Assembly: GCA_003223645.1 (NCBI GenBank)
Contig: QHVT01000021.1
Coordinates: forward strand, 1 to 64,000
Reading direction: 5' to 3'
DNA: 64,000 bases
From: Acidobacteriota bacterium
Lineage (GTDB): Bacteria > Acidobacteriota > Thermoanaerobaculia > Gp7-AA8
The notes beneath the pieces were generated by a model that saw only the letters and a program-made list of their open reading frames with translations, did not search any database and was not told the origin of the DNA. A program made the position numbers and the translations under genes. Numbering within the stretch: the stretch's first letter is position 1; each line of letters begins with the position of its first letter. This document shows positions 8,540 to 17,105 of this stretch, piece after piece.

Positions 8540-10075
8540 TCAAGCCGTCTCCGCGAACTCCATCTCCGGCCGCGTGCGCAGTGTGCGAATGAACTCCCGC
8601 ACGTTGTCGACCGTGACCGTCGATGCCTTCCGGGCGGCGATGGCCTCGCTCAGGTAGCGCAGCGCGGTGATGGCGCGCGCATTGAGCCGGGCGGCGGTGA
8701 ACTCGCGGATGATCTCCCGCGCCAGCGCCTCCGCTTCGATGGCCGCGCCACGCGCGAGATGCGCCTCGACGATATCGAGACCGGCCAGACCGGCCTCTTC
8801 GACGAGTTGCCCGCGCAGAAATTGATCGCGTACGGCGTGCAGTTGCGCGATGCCGCGTTCGACATCCCCTTTTCGCACCAGCATCCGCCCCCGCGCCAGC
8901 TCGGACCGGGCAATGTGAAGAGGCGCGTCCAGCCTGGTGAAAAGCGCGACCGCTTCCTCGAGGTGTTCCTCCGCAAGAGAGTAATCCCGCAGTTCGATCG
9001 CCGAGTGACCGATGTTGTTGTGAATGCTCGCCAGCGCATCGAGATCGCCCAGGGCGCGGGCGGCCTCGAGAAGCGGCACAGACGCGCCGATTGCTGCACG
9101 ATAATTACCCATGCGGTGAAGGAGAGCACCTTCCTGGATTCCGCAAAGCAGGAGTCTTCGCCGGTCACCATATTTCTCGAACAGTGGTTTGCATCGTGCG
9201 AGATCGGCTCTCGCGTCGTCGAACCGGTTCGCTTCCTGCAAAGTCGCCGCGCGCGCGAACTGCACGGCCGCGCGATCGGGAGCGAGCCCGGCATACGCTT
9301 CGAGGACCTCCTCGGCACGACCGTACGCAACGAGCGACTCGTCGTAACGGGCGACGTGGCGCAACGCGATGCCGAGGTCCTTCCACGCGCGCCCGCGAAG
9401 CTGCGCCTGCACGGCCGCCGGAACCATGTCCACCGGTAGCGCATCGGCGATCTTCACCGCGAGACCCGCGATGGCGAGCGACTCCAGCGGTGCCCGATGC
9501 ACGCGTGCTACGGCTTCCCGGCTCAGCTCCGCAAGGGCGCCCGGATGCTGCAATTCCGTCCGCCCCGCGAGCGCCGGCCACTCCGCGTACGCTGTTTCCG
9601 CCAACAGCCCCGCCGCGATTCCGGCAGACCTCCGAAGCATCGCCGCATCGTTCTCGACCTCCTGCAGTTCGTCCCGTGCAAGAGGCTCGGTCTGAAAGAT
9701 CGCCGACGCCATCTCGTACGCGCGCAGTGCTTCCTCCGCATCGCCTGCGTTCCGAAGCGCGCCCGCGTGCACTCTCCACATATCGCCGCGCAACAAGAGG
9801 AGAGCGATCTCCGTCCCCGGCGGCGTGTCGATCGAGCCGGCGTGCCTCAGCACGAAACGCGTCAGCGCGACGGACCGCGGCGGGTCATGCTCCGCGGCGT
9901 CCAGCACCCCCTCGAAGAACTGCACGCTCCGCGCATCCCGATTCGCGGCAAGCCAATCGTCCCAGGACGCCGGCGGAATCGTCAGAAACTCACGAAGAAG
10001 AGGCTCGGCCTGCTCCCGTCCGGCCACCATCCAGTCGACGAACGAACGAAGGCCCGTGGCGTCATTCTCGGGCAT
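8540..10075 (-). CDS. TPR-repeat protein (paralogue of 10723-11868)
   Basis: A 511-residue all-helical protein with TPR-like repeats, clearest at ~215-400 (ALASIHNNIGHSAIELRDYSLAEEHLEEAVALF). The last ~100 residues (EEAGLAGLDIVEAHLARG to RLNARAITALRYLSEAIAAR) line up with the C-terminus of the other TPR protein at 10723-11868, so they are paralogues. The N-terminal ~100 residues are unlike it. No signal peptide or membrane segment. Neighbouring small genes at 10100-10273 and 10418-10594 run in the same direction. By analogy with its paralogue, which overlaps a sigma gene, a regulatory partner role is possible but not shown. Confidence 0.75.
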   Translation of the reverse strand: MPENDATGLRSFVDWMVAGREQAEPLLREFLTIPPASWDDWLAANRDARSVQFFEGVLDAAEHDPPRSVALTRFVLRHAGSIDTPPGTEIALLLLRGDMWRVHAGALRNAGDAEEALRAYEMASAIFQTEPLARDELQEVENDAAMLRRSAGIAAGLLAETAYAEWPALAGRTELQHPGALAELSREAVARVHRAPLESLAIAGLAVKIADALPVDMVPAAVQAQLRGRAWKDLGIALRHVARYDESLVAYGRAEEVLEAYAGLAPDRAAVQFARAATLQEANRFDDARADLARCKPLFEKYGDRRRLLLCGIQEGALLHRMGNYRAAIGASVPLLEAARALGDLDALASIHNNIGHSAIELRDYSLAEEHLEEAVALFTRLDAPLHIARSELARGRMLVRKGDVERGIAQLHAVRDQFLRGQLVEEAGLAGLDIVEAHLARGAAIEAEALAREIIREFTAARLNARAITALRYLSEAIAARKASTVTVDNVREFIRTLRTRPEMEFAETA

Positions 10076-10099
10076 CGCCCATACGATACCACCACGCTT

Positions 10100-10273
10100 T
10101 CAGGGCTTCTCGCGGAAGCGCTCCCACCCGTACTTCCTGTCCAGCTCCTCGACGCGGCGAACATCCTCCTCCGTCGCCGGAGGACTCGTCACCACGATCT
10201 CGTGCCGCTCCCGCCGAGTCATCGTGTCGACGACCCGCCTCCAGAACGATCGCCGCTCTTCCTGCTGTGCCAT
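10100..10273 (-). CDS. 57-residue charged hypothetical protein
   Basis: An ATG at 10271-10273 opens a 57-residue frame ending in TGA at 10100-10102. The product starts MAQQEERRSFWRRVVD and is rich in Arg and Glu, with a helical pattern and EEDVRRVEELDRKYGWERF near the end. It sits 24 bp upstream of the TPR gene on the same strand, which suggests co-transcription. No family is recognised. The composition (amphipathic, low in rare residues) is protein-like, but size makes it uncertain. Confidence 0.5.
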   Translation of the reverse strand: MAQQEERRSFWRRVVDTMTRRERHEIVVTSPPATEEDVRRVEELDRKYGWERFREKP

Positions 10274-10417
10274 CACTTAGGAGTGACGCAGGAAACGATT
10301 TACCTACCCCCAAGGCGCGCGCACGAGCTCATTCGGCAGCACGGGTTGTGGCATTTGCAGACGAAGAACGACGACGAAAGCGCCGAATGATCGACCGGGC
10401 GTGAAACGCCGTTCGGA

Positions 10418-10594
10418 TCAGGGAATCGGTGGAATCAGGCCGTTGCCGTTTGGGGCGATGACACGAAGCACCACTCGCTGGAGGATCCGGGCGATTCGTT
10501 CGTACAGGTTAGGAGTGTCGCCATTGCGCGCGGCGAAGGCCGGCGTGGTCAGAGAAATCACGAGAATAACTGCTGCGATTTTGTGCAGACGCAT
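10418..10594 (-). CDS. 58-residue exported peptide
   Basis: The ATG at 10592-10594 has a GGAGAG ribosome site and opens a 58-residue frame. Residues 1-21 are a textbook signal peptide (MRLHKIAAVILVISLTTPAFA), leaving a mature peptide of about 37 residues (LYERIARILQRVVLRVIAP...) that can form an amphipathic basic helix ending in GLIPPIP. It lies between the two TPR genes, downstream of the sigma/TPR pair. Function unknown. The mature part looks membrane-active, but that is inference from composition alone. Confidence 0.6.
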   Translation of the reverse strand: MRLHKIAAVILVISLTTPAFAARNGDTPNLYERIARILQRVVLRVIAPNGNGLIPPIP

Positions 10595-10722
10595 CGAACT
10601 CTCCAGCGGGGCCGTACCGGCCACCGAACGCAGTGATGTGAGGAATCCCCGCGGAGTAGTGGTTGGGAAAGGCGAAGTAGGACCCTCGCCCTAAAAATAT
10701 TGGAGCAGCCTCGGCGGAGCCG

Positions 10723-11868
10723 CTATCGCTGCGGGCCGGGCTCGATGAAGAAAAGCGCCGGCTCCTCTTTCAGCCGCCGGAGGTACGCGCCGACGTGGTG
10801 TGCAACAGCGGGTGTCGCGACGTCCGCCGTCTCGCGCAGATACGACAGAGCCTGAAGCGCGCGCTCGTTCAATCCGGCGCGGCGGAACTCGTCGACGATC
10901 GTGCCCGCCAGATCGCGCGCGGCAGCTCGTGCGTTTGTCGCCAGAAGAGCTTCGATGAGATCCACGCCCGTGAGTCCCGCCTCCTCCGGCATGCCGAGCT
11001 TCAGAAATTGACGGCGAGCTTCCGTGAGAATGCTGATTGCCGAGCCGAAACGGGAGGCCGTCAGTTCGGCCACGCCGATACTCCAGGTCGCGCGAGACGT
11101 CTCAGTCGGCATGTCGAGCTCGCGGAAGATCGCTCTCGCCTGTTGCAGCGCATCCACCGAAGCATTCAGATCCCCGGCATCGGCCGCGGCACGTCCGAGA
11201 TTGTTGTAAGCGGCGGCCACGGTGTGGAGATCGCCGGCGGCGCGAGCGGACGGAATCACACGCATGTAGGCTTGCCGCGCCTCGACGACCCTGCCGAGGG
11301 TATGCAGCGTCATGCCGGTCACGAGATCGCATTGCGCGATTTGTCGCGCATCCTGGTACTCCGCGAAGATCTCACGCGCACCATCTGCCACCTGCAGCGC
11401 CTCGCCCAGCCGGTTCATTTCGCTCAGCGTGATTGCGCGTGCGACCGCGAGAATCGCGCGGTCGTATGCGAGCGCCGGCTCGTTTGCGATGCGTACGTCG
11501 GCGATATCCAGCGCGGACAGCGCCGCGTCATAGCGACTCGCGAATCGGTGAGCATTCGAGATCGCTTTCCAGGCATCCGCCGCCGATTGCAGGCGCAACA
11601 CTCGCGGGTACGCTTCCGGCAGCCCATCGGCGATCGCCGCGGCCAGCTGCGCGAGATACAGACTGCGGCGCGGCGACCGGACCAGTTGCGTACGGGCCGC
11701 ATCAGAGAGGCTGTTTACCATGCCGATGGTCCGCCATGCCGGAGCCAGCGGCTCATCGAGATAGCGCTCGGGATCGGCCAGGATCGTGATCACGATCGGA
11801 GCCGCCTCGATGCGTTCCGCTTCGAGCTGTCGTGCGAAGTGCCCGAACGTTCGCGCGCCGCCGATCAC
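10723..11868 (-). CDS. TPR-repeat protein coupled to ECF sigma gene
   Basis: A 381-residue protein. The start is taken as the GTG at 11866-11868, because it overlaps the sigma gene stop in a GTGA and because residues upstream are out-of-frame-like. TPR-type repeats occupy ~95-330 (TVAAAYNNLGRAAADAGDLNASVDALQQARAIF). The C-terminus matches the paralogue at 8540-10075. No anti-sigma zinc-finger, signal peptide or TM segment is visible. Translational coupling to a sigma factor suggests the TPR protein is its partner, in the place where an anti-sigma factor would normally be encoded. That role is inferred from position. Confidence 0.75.
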   Translation of the reverse strand: MIGGARTFGHFARQLEAERIEAAPIVITILADPERYLDEPLAPAWRTIGMVNSLSDAARTQLVRSPRRSLYLAQLAAAIADGLPEAYPRVLRLQSAADAWKAISNAHRFASRYDAALSALDIADVRIANEPALAYDRAILAVARAITLSEMNRLGEALQVADGAREIFAEYQDARQIAQCDLVTGMTLHTLGRVVEARQAYMRVIPSARAAGDLHTVAAAYNNLGRAAADAGDLNASVDALQQARAIFRELDMPTETSRATWSIGVAELTASRFGSAISILTEARRQFLKLGMPEEAGLTGVDLIEALLATNARAAARDLAGTIVDEFRRAGLNERALQALSYLRETADVATPAVAHHVGAYLRRLKEEPALFFIEPGPQR

Positions 11869-12386
11869 GACTCTTTCCTTCCACCGTAGCGGCGATGCGC
11901 CAGCTCGAGGCAGCGGCTGACCAGCTTTGCCGCATATTGCTTCGTGGTGTCCAGTATCTTCGCGATCGACGGGATGGTATGACCTTCGATGTAACGCAGC
12001 CGGAGCGCGAGCTGGCACCGGGGCGTGATACGTGCGAAGGCTTCGCGCGCCGCCAGTTCCGCCGGCCACTGCTCGGCGACCCGCGCATACCGGGGATCGA
12101 CCGTATCCGGACCGTGTTCCGGCAGCGGCTCGACCCGCTGCGCGCGCCGCAGATGATCTTTGCTCGCGTTGTAGACCGCGCCGATCAGCCAGGCCCGCCG
12201 ATCGCGAATTCGATCCACATGCACGAGAAAGTCGAAAAAGATCTCGTGCACGAGCGTCTCCGCATCCGCGTGCGAAATCCCGAACCGCTCCACGGCGATC
12301 CCAACGAGCAGGTCGTAATGCTCCTCGTAGGTAGCCGCAAATTCCTGTTCGGCATGACCCGGTTCGGACGGAAAGTGAACGGACAT
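11865..12386 (-). CDS. ECF-like RNA polymerase sigma factor
   Basis: A 173-residue protein from the ATG at 12384-12386. Region 2 is at ~15-80 (EEHYDLLVGIAVERFGI...ETLVHEIFFDFLVHVDRIRDRRAWLIGAVYNASKDHLRRA) and region 4 at ~115-165 (ITPRCQLALRLRYIEGHTIPSIAKILDTTKQYAAKLVSRCLELAHRR), the helix-turn-helix that reads the -35 element. Length is typical of ECF sigma factors. The frame remains open ~80 residues upstream, but without sigma-like content. It overlaps the downstream TPR gene by 4 bp and probably regulates that operon. Confidence 0.85.
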   Translation of the reverse strand: MSVHFPSEPGHAEQEFAATYEEHYDLLVGIAVERFGISHADAETLVHEIFFDFLVHVDRIRDRRAWLIGAVYNASKDHLRRAQRVEPLPEHGPDTVDPRYARVAEQWPAELAAREAFARITPRCQLALRLRYIEGHTIPSIAKILDTTKQYAAKLVSRCLELAHRRYGGRKES

Positions 12387-12767
12387 GGCTGGACGATTCC
12401 GGGAAACAGTGTACCGCGCCAAAATGGTCGATCGATCAACGGGGAAGCTGTGCGTGATCTGAATCCACCTATCCGAGAGCGCGTGAAAGCCGAGGATCGT
12501 CGACGCCAGCTCCGGCGCGTTTGCGCTGGCGACGCCCTCCCAGTCCTCCGTCAGAACACGGCTCACGATCGTCCAGTCCCGTTCCGCAAAGCATTCCCAG
12601 CATCGCCAGCTGATGCCTAGCGGCACGGCCGTTGCCGCGGATAACGTTCGCAGAACCGAGTCGCGAACTGCAACGGCGTGACGCCGTCACGTTGACGCTG
12701 AACGAGGGGGCTTCAGCCCCGGACCGAAGCCGGGCCGCGACAGCTTCAAGTTAGGCGCGGGCGACTA
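12387..12767. other. Gene-free stretch with palindromes
   Basis: Between the sigma gene and the DUF2971-type gene I see no convincing gene. The reading frame upstream of the sigma start remains open, with a WRCWECFAERDWTIVSRVL stretch that might be a decayed N-terminal or unrelated protein remnant. At 12686-12750 there are two nested palindromes (CGTGACGCCGTCACG and GGGGCTTCAGCCCC followed by GAAGCCGGGCC), which may act as a bidirectional terminator, although no T-run follows. Confidence 0.4.
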
Positions 12768-13642
12768 TCACTCGCATCGCATGCTCACGTTGGAGCGAGT
12801 TACGTTAAGGTTGCGTGCAGTTTGACTGCTGTACAGCGTGAAACTCGCCATGACCAAATTGTAGTCAAGGCACGGACCTATTTTTATGTGGCGGATAGGT
12901 TCCGCGGCCGACTGCGCGCTGGACTGCGTGAGGTCCGCGACCAGATAAGGTACAAGGGCACCGCCGGAGACACGAAACAGTAGGCCTTCGTTAGGTTCCT
13001 CCAGTTTATTTGGCAGAAGATCAAGCAATCGATACTCTTTTTCGCTCTCATATGCAGCGCTCTTCAACGCAGAGCGAATTATCGCAAGGTAACTCGCTAG
13101 TTTTCTTACCAAAGCATCAAGGCGTATTTCATCGAACCGGGCAGCAAGTAGTGCGGTGCGAAACACGTGAAGCATGTCTTGGATAAACTCTCGCTGCTCG
13201 CCTTCATCATATACAACGCGCATAGGATCATGCTCTGTCTTTGCCGAAGAGTGTCGAACTCGACGCCGACGGCGACGCCGCGGCCGTTACGGCAGTATGC
13301 TCGCCACTGTGGCAGTAGGTCTCCATCGGCAGAGAGTGAAACGGCGTACGTATCAAGTTCAGCTATGCCCTTCCTCAGGCCTTGAAGGCTGAGGTGACGA
13401 TCTTGATTGAGAACATCATCGAGTAGATGCTTACCGTATTCTGCTTCGGACGGATCGTTCGAGTAGCGTAGATTCGAACCCCACAGTTTCCCGGTTTCGA
13501 TGATTTTCAATGCGGCGGCAAGTGAAGTGTAGTGATACACAATCGGAGGCACTGGTGGTACGTCACGATAATTCGCTAGGACGGCATCGGCGGCAGCCTC
13601 AATAGTCATCAGCTCGTCATCTAGGGATGTAACGTCGCTCAT
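12768..13642 (-). pseudogene. DUF2971-type gene with a frameshift near 13225
   Basis: The first frame (start ATG at 13640-13642) gives ~140 good residues: YHYTSLAAALKIIETGKLWGSNLRYSNDPSEAEYGKHLL and LLPQWRAYCRNGRGVAVGVEF. This is the N-terminal signature of the DUF2971 family, seen in many bacterial accessory regions. At about 13225 the product turns to nonsense, while a second frame takes over with MRVVYDEGEQREFIQDMLHVF and runs to a stop at 12768. Together they make a normal-length ~290-residue protein. The break is either a real inactivation, a sequencing error or, less likely, programmed frameshifting. The gene has lower GC than its neighbours, which fits transfer. Confidence 0.75.
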
Positions 13643-13893
13643 ACGCGAAATTGTAGCCCAGACTGTTAACGTTCCTATCTGCTCGTCACAGCCGGAGAGG
13701 CGCAGCGAGGCTTACGGAACGCGCCGACTGGCGTAACGAGCGGTCTGTGCGAGAACTTACTCCGTTAACGGCGAACGGCGATTCATGTCACGCAGTCATG
13801 TTGGCCGGCGGAGCTGATGTAACAGGAGCCTGCGTCGTTCCTTCGCCCGCGATTCTGCGATATAAGTGCCGTTTCGCTCCGGCCAACTCGTCA

Positions 13894-14299
13894 TTAACCC
13901 GCTACCCTAGAGCGATTCCTTCTCCCTCCCTCCCCCCTCCCCGAAATCCCCTCCCCCACCGCCCGCACGCACTGCGCCTTTCGCCCCCCACGAATCAGGT
14001 GAGCGTTCGCCGGATCGCAGGCGAATTTCTCGGCGGCGTGACAGAGCTCCAAAGCTCGCTCGTGCATGTGCGCCATTTCCATCCTGGCCATCACCATCAC
14101 CAGGGCCCCGGCCGGTGGCAAGTGATTGCAGGCCGGAGATCACGGCGTAATCAGGATTATCCGCCGGAATGCCGCCGGGGGGCATCGAACGACCTTCGCT
14201 TTTGCCGTGTGCGCGGAGGTAGTTGTCGATTCGGGGGATCAACCTTTGCACAACCGCCACCGTCTCCAGAACGGCCTGTACATCGAGCTTCTGTTCCAT
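13894..14299 (-). pseudogene. Hypothetical protein, probable frameshift near 14115
   Basis: From the ATG at 14297-14299 the first frame gives ~60 plausible residues (MEQKLDVQAVLETVAVVQRLIPRIDNYLRAHGK). After about 14115 it becomes Gly/Arg-rich nonsense. A second frame in the same strand then reads like protein (MARMEMAHMHERALELCHAAEKFACDPANAHLIRGGRK) and ends at 13894. A one-base change in the GC-rich CCAGGGCCCCGGCC region would join them into a ~130-residue helical protein. It is the last gene of the leftward operon, 12 bp after the amidase gene. No family is recognised. Confidence 0.5.
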
Positions 14300-14311
14300 T
14301 GTGGCCCCCTT

Positions 14312-14869
14312 CTATGCCTCCGCGGTGGATAGAGTGCCGAAGGAGGACAACAGTACTTTGCGTACGTTCCGCGGCTGCCCCACCCTCCACGCGCACCGCC
14401 GCCCCGCCACCAGCCGGTCGCGCGCGATCCGTTGGATGCAGACCTGGTCGCTTTGATTGCCGCCGTAGACGTGGAAGGCGCGGAGGTCTTCGCCCACGTA
14501 CAAGCCGACGTGGCCGTAAAGGGCGGACTTGTGTGTCGCCGGATCGAGGACGTTGCGCCGGAACACGAGCACGTCGCCGAGCATCGGCTCCGGCGCGGCG
14601 GTTCCCCACGTCTTCCATGACAGGGCCCAGAGCGGGGTGGCGGGCGGCGGGTAGCCTGCGCGTTGGGCGCAGAGGGCCAGGAAGAGGCCGCACCATGCGG
14701 TCGCGTCGTGCCGGTAATCGCGTAGACCCAGCTCGCGCGCCCAGGCGAGGATCGTCGGGTTGTCGTGGTTGCCCGCCGCTTCGACGACGCCGAAGTGGCG
14801 CAGCGCTTCTTTGAGAAGGCGCGGGCCTGCTTCTCGTTCGAGCCAGGCGTAGGGGCCGAGGTTCTTCAT
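14312..14869 (-). CDS. CHAP/NlpC-P60-like peptidoglycan amidase (TIGR02594-type)
   Basis: A 185-residue protein if started at the ATG at 14867-14869, which has a GGAG site 5 nt upstream; an ATG at 14944 in the same frame would add 25 residues. The pattern LKEALRHFGVVEAAGNHDNPTILAWARELGL, then DATAWCGLFLALCAQRAGYPPP, then GDVLVFRR and GHVGLYVGED matches the TIGR02594/CHAP-like family. The cysteine in AWCG and the histidine in GHVG are the expected catalytic pair. Members cut peptide bonds in the cell wall and often occur in phage lysis modules or toxin sets. No signal peptide. It follows the patatin gene in the same operon. Confidence 0.8.
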   Translation of the reverse strand: MKNLGPYAWLEREAGPRLLKEALRHFGVVEAAGNHDNPTILAWARELGLRDYRHDATAWCGLFLALCAQRAGYPPPATPLWALSWKTWGTAAPEPMLGDVLVFRRNVLDPATHKSALYGHVGLYVGEDLRAFHVYGGNQSDQVCIQRIARDRLVAGRRCAWRVGQPRNVRKVLLSSFGTLSTAEA

Positions 14870-14987
14870 CTGTGCTCCGCAACAGCTGCGGCCCGGCGGG
14901 ATCGGACCATCGGGCCTTGCCAACCAACAGAAAGGACAGAGCATGACAACCGGCGCTACACCTCCAGTCGAATTCGCATCATGACGA

Positions 14988-16538
14988 TCACCTCCTCACC
15001 AGGTTGCAGCCGAACAGCGTGTTCGGCGGGACGTTCTCCCCTTTCCAGCCGAGGGTGAAAAACTTCGCCGGCGCGGCGTACGCCATCAGCTCCGGCGGCG
15101 ACATCGGCGCGCCCGCGGGGCCGGACGCCGCGGCGATCGACGTATCCGACAGCTCTTCCGGCAGGTGCACCACGATCTCGACGCGGGGCACCGGACGGTC
15201 GGCGCGCGTGGCGCACGTGAGCAGTTCGTCCTGGCCCTTCGAGACCAGGCATAAGACGCCGGCCACCGCGTCACGCACGCGAAGCGTCACCGGCGAGCGC
15301 CGGTCTCCCGCGACGATCGGATCGCGAAAGAACAGCAGGTATTCGCGGGCCTCGCCGGAGTCATCGGGGATCGGCACGAGGTCGAATTCGACCGCGGAAA
15401 CGTGACGGTCGAAGACCTCGCATTGGCTCTTCTGCAGCTCCGGCGCGGCGGCCGGCGTCAACTTGATGCGATAGCAGTGGATCGGCTGTTCGCTGGCGCG
15501 AAAGACGATCTCGTGGCGGATGTCGTCCGGCCCCCGCCTCCCGGCCCGGGCCTGCGATGCGCCGGTGACGATCATCCGCACGGACAGCACTTCGAACCGC
15601 ACCGGCTCGTGCTGGCGCTCGTACATCGTCCGCAGCACGCCGGTGACGTCGCTGAGGCGGCGCTGCGGAAACGCGGTCGTGCCGGCGGGACGGTTGGCGC
15701 GCTCGACGTAGTCGCGGAAGAACTTTTCGGCGAGCAGCCGCGTCTCGCGGTATTCGGCGCCGAGGCCCGCGTCGAACGCGCGGCGGAAGTCGAACGACCC
15801 TGCCTCGGTATGGATGACGAAGTTGTTGGCGCCGAGCTCCGACCGCGCGCGCATCACCGAGGCGTTCATCGCCGTTTCGAGCAACGCGCCGGTGAAGGCC
15901 GCGAAGCTGTTCAGCGGCGCGCGCGGGCGCGAGGCGCTGAAGGTGATGCCGACGATCTCGCCATCCGCGGGGGCATTCGTCAGCTCCTCGGCCGGGAGGT
16001 TCTCACAGATGCCGCCGTCGACGACGACGCGACTGTTGCCGTGCGCGGGCGAGGGCGCGGTGCGGAAGAAGAACGGGATCCCCGCCGAATCCATGATGCA
16101 GCTGACGAGCGGCTCGCCCGGCGCGTCGTAGACGCACGGCCGCATGTTCGTCAGATCGGAAGCGACGACGATCAGGGGGATGTCGAGATCGCCGATCGTC
16201 TCCCGTTCGCCGAGAAGCTTCGTCAGCCAGCGCCGCAGCGGAGCGGCGTTCCAGAACGGCCGGCGCGTGACGAGCTTCCAGGCCCAGCGCGCCACACCTG
16301 CCGCGGGGAAGGCGCGCAGCAACGCGTCACGATCGGATTCGAAGGCGTCGCGCGCGCGGCGCATGTCGACGCCGGCGGCGTAAAGCGCTCCGGCGATCGC
16401 ACCCGCCGAGGTGCCGGCGATGCGCGTCACGCGCAGCAGGCCCTCGCGCTCGAGCGACTGCACCGATTCCAGGGCAGCGAGGAGATAGGTGATCTTCGCG
16501 CCGCCGCCCTGAATTGCGAGTTGGATGGGAATGGTCAT
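14988..16538 (-). CDS. Patatin-like phospholipase
   Basis: A 516-residue protein starting at the ATG at 16536-16538 (MTIPIQLAIQGGGAK), which has a purine-rich ribosome site. Patatin motifs are all present: oxyanion loop QGGGAK at ~9-14, nucleophile elbow GTSAG at ~42-46, and the catalytic aspartate in VVDGGICEN at ~170. The patatin domain spans ~5-250. The remaining ~260 residues are beta-rich (VRFEVLSVRMIVTGASQ onward) and not recognised. The family hydrolyses membrane lipids. In operons like this one a lipase next to a wall amidase suggests attack on an envelope, or remodelling of the cell's own. No signal peptide is seen. Confidence 0.88.
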   Translation of the reverse strand: MTIPIQLAIQGGGAKITYLLAALESVQSLEREGLLRVTRIAGTSAGAIAGALYAAGVDMRRARDAFESDRDALLRAFPAAGVARWAWKLVTRRPFWNAAPLRRWLTKLLGERETIGDLDIPLIVVASDLTNMRPCVYDAPGEPLVSCIMDSAGIPFFFRTAPSPAHGNSRVVVDGGICENLPAEELTNAPADGEIVGITFSASRPRAPLNSFAAFTGALLETAMNASVMRARSELGANNFVIHTEAGSFDFRRAFDAGLGAEYRETRLLAEKFFRDYVERANRPAGTTAFPQRRLSDVTGVLRTMYERQHEPVRFEVLSVRMIVTGASQARAGRRGPDDIRHEIVFRASEQPIHCYRIKLTPAAAPELQKSQCEVFDRHVSAVEFDLVPIPDDSGEAREYLLFFRDPIVAGDRRSPVTLRVRDAVAGVLCLVSKGQDELLTCATRADRPVPRVEIVVHLPEELSDTSIAAASGPAGAPMSPPELMAYAAPAKFFTLGWKGENVPPNTLFGCNLVRR

Positions 16539-16588
16539 GATCGTCTCTCCCTCGGGAGGGGCGGCGCGCCGCCCCTCCCTCGGAAAAC

Positions 16589-16759
16589 TCACAGGTCCTT
16601 GCCTGCCTTGAACTGCGCCTTGACCGGACGCGACGCCGTTTTCGCCGGCGAAGCGGTGGGGACCTCTTTGGTGCGGCCGGTGGACGAGCTCTTCGCAGGT
16701 TCCTGCGAGATGGGTTGACCGGTGGACTTCTTCGGGACTTCCTGTTTTTTCGTAGACAT
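16589..16759 (-). CDS. 56-residue Lys/Ser/Pro-rich small protein
   Basis: ATG at 16757-16759 with a strong AAAGGAG site 6 nt upstream; stop TGA at 16589-16591. The product (MSTKKQEVPKKSTGQPISQE...) is almost wholly disordered, with four Thr/Ser-Pro-Lys type patches and a net charge of about +8. It lies between the 109-aa gene (15 bp upstream) and the patatin gene (50 bp downstream), clearly inside the operon. No family is recognised. Such tails can be nucleic-acid- or wall-binding, but nothing proves it here. Confidence 0.65.
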   Translation of the reverse strand: MSTKKQEVPKKSTGQPISQEPAKSSSTGRTKEVPTASPAKTASRPVKAQFKAGKDL

Positions 16760-16774
16760 ACGTTTCTCCTTTCT

Positions 16775-17104
16775 TCAGATCAGCTTGAATCCGACGAGAC
16801 GGTTGACGACGGTGCCGGCGGCATGCGCCGCGGCATCGACGGCTTCATGCGCGATGAGGACGCCGAGGCCTTCGACGGTGCGCACCACGCTCATGGCGGT
16901 GTTGCGCTGCATCTCGACGAACTGGAAGGCGCGGTCGGCGTCGATCACGCCGTCTGCGTGCAGCTGGCGCACGTCCTCGATCGTCTGGGCGAGCTTGCGC
17001 AGCTCCGGCTCCGCGACGGCGCGAATGGTGGACCAGCGCTCGCCGATGGCATGGCGGACGCCGTGAATCATGGTGTTGGTCAGGGAACTGACATCGATGT
17101 TCAT
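16775..17104 (-). CDS. 109-residue helical hypothetical protein
   Basis: The ATG at 17102-17104 follows an AAAGGAGAG ribosome site and lies 1 bp after the lipoprotein gene stop. The product (MNIDVSSLTNTMIHGVRHAIGERW...) is predicted all-helical, with PELRKLAQTIEDVRQLHADGVIDADRAFQFVEMQRNTAMSVVRTVEGLGV. It ends in an Ala/Val-rich helix (AVDAAAHAAGTVVNRLVGF) that might lie on or in a membrane. I do not recognise the family. The same helical style is seen in the two genes upstream, suggesting three interacting helical proteins. Confidence 0.7.
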   Translation of the reverse strand: MNIDVSSLTNTMIHGVRHAIGERWSTIRAVAEPELRKLAQTIEDVRQLHADGVIDADRAFQFVEMQRNTAMSVVRTVEGLGVLIAHEAVDAAAHAAGTVVNRLVGFKLI

Positions 17105-17105
17105 C

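Noticed and set aside
12387-12626. 80-residue N-terminal extension of the ECF sigma factor
   Set aside because: The family begins at region 2, and the extension has no sigma features; the ATG at 12386 gives normal length.
12690-12760. Integron attC-like site (GTTAGGC at 12751-12757 beside an accessory gene)
   Set aside because: One end carries a GTTAGGC/GCCTAAC motif, but I found no matching RYYYAAC/GTTRRRY partner at 60-140 bp on either strand and no integrase, so it does not meet attC rules.
13468-13500. tRNA T-arm-like GATTCGAACCCC
   Set aside because: It lies inside the protein-coding DUF2971 frame (residues LWGSNLRYSND) and no acceptor stem or anticodon arm can be built around it.
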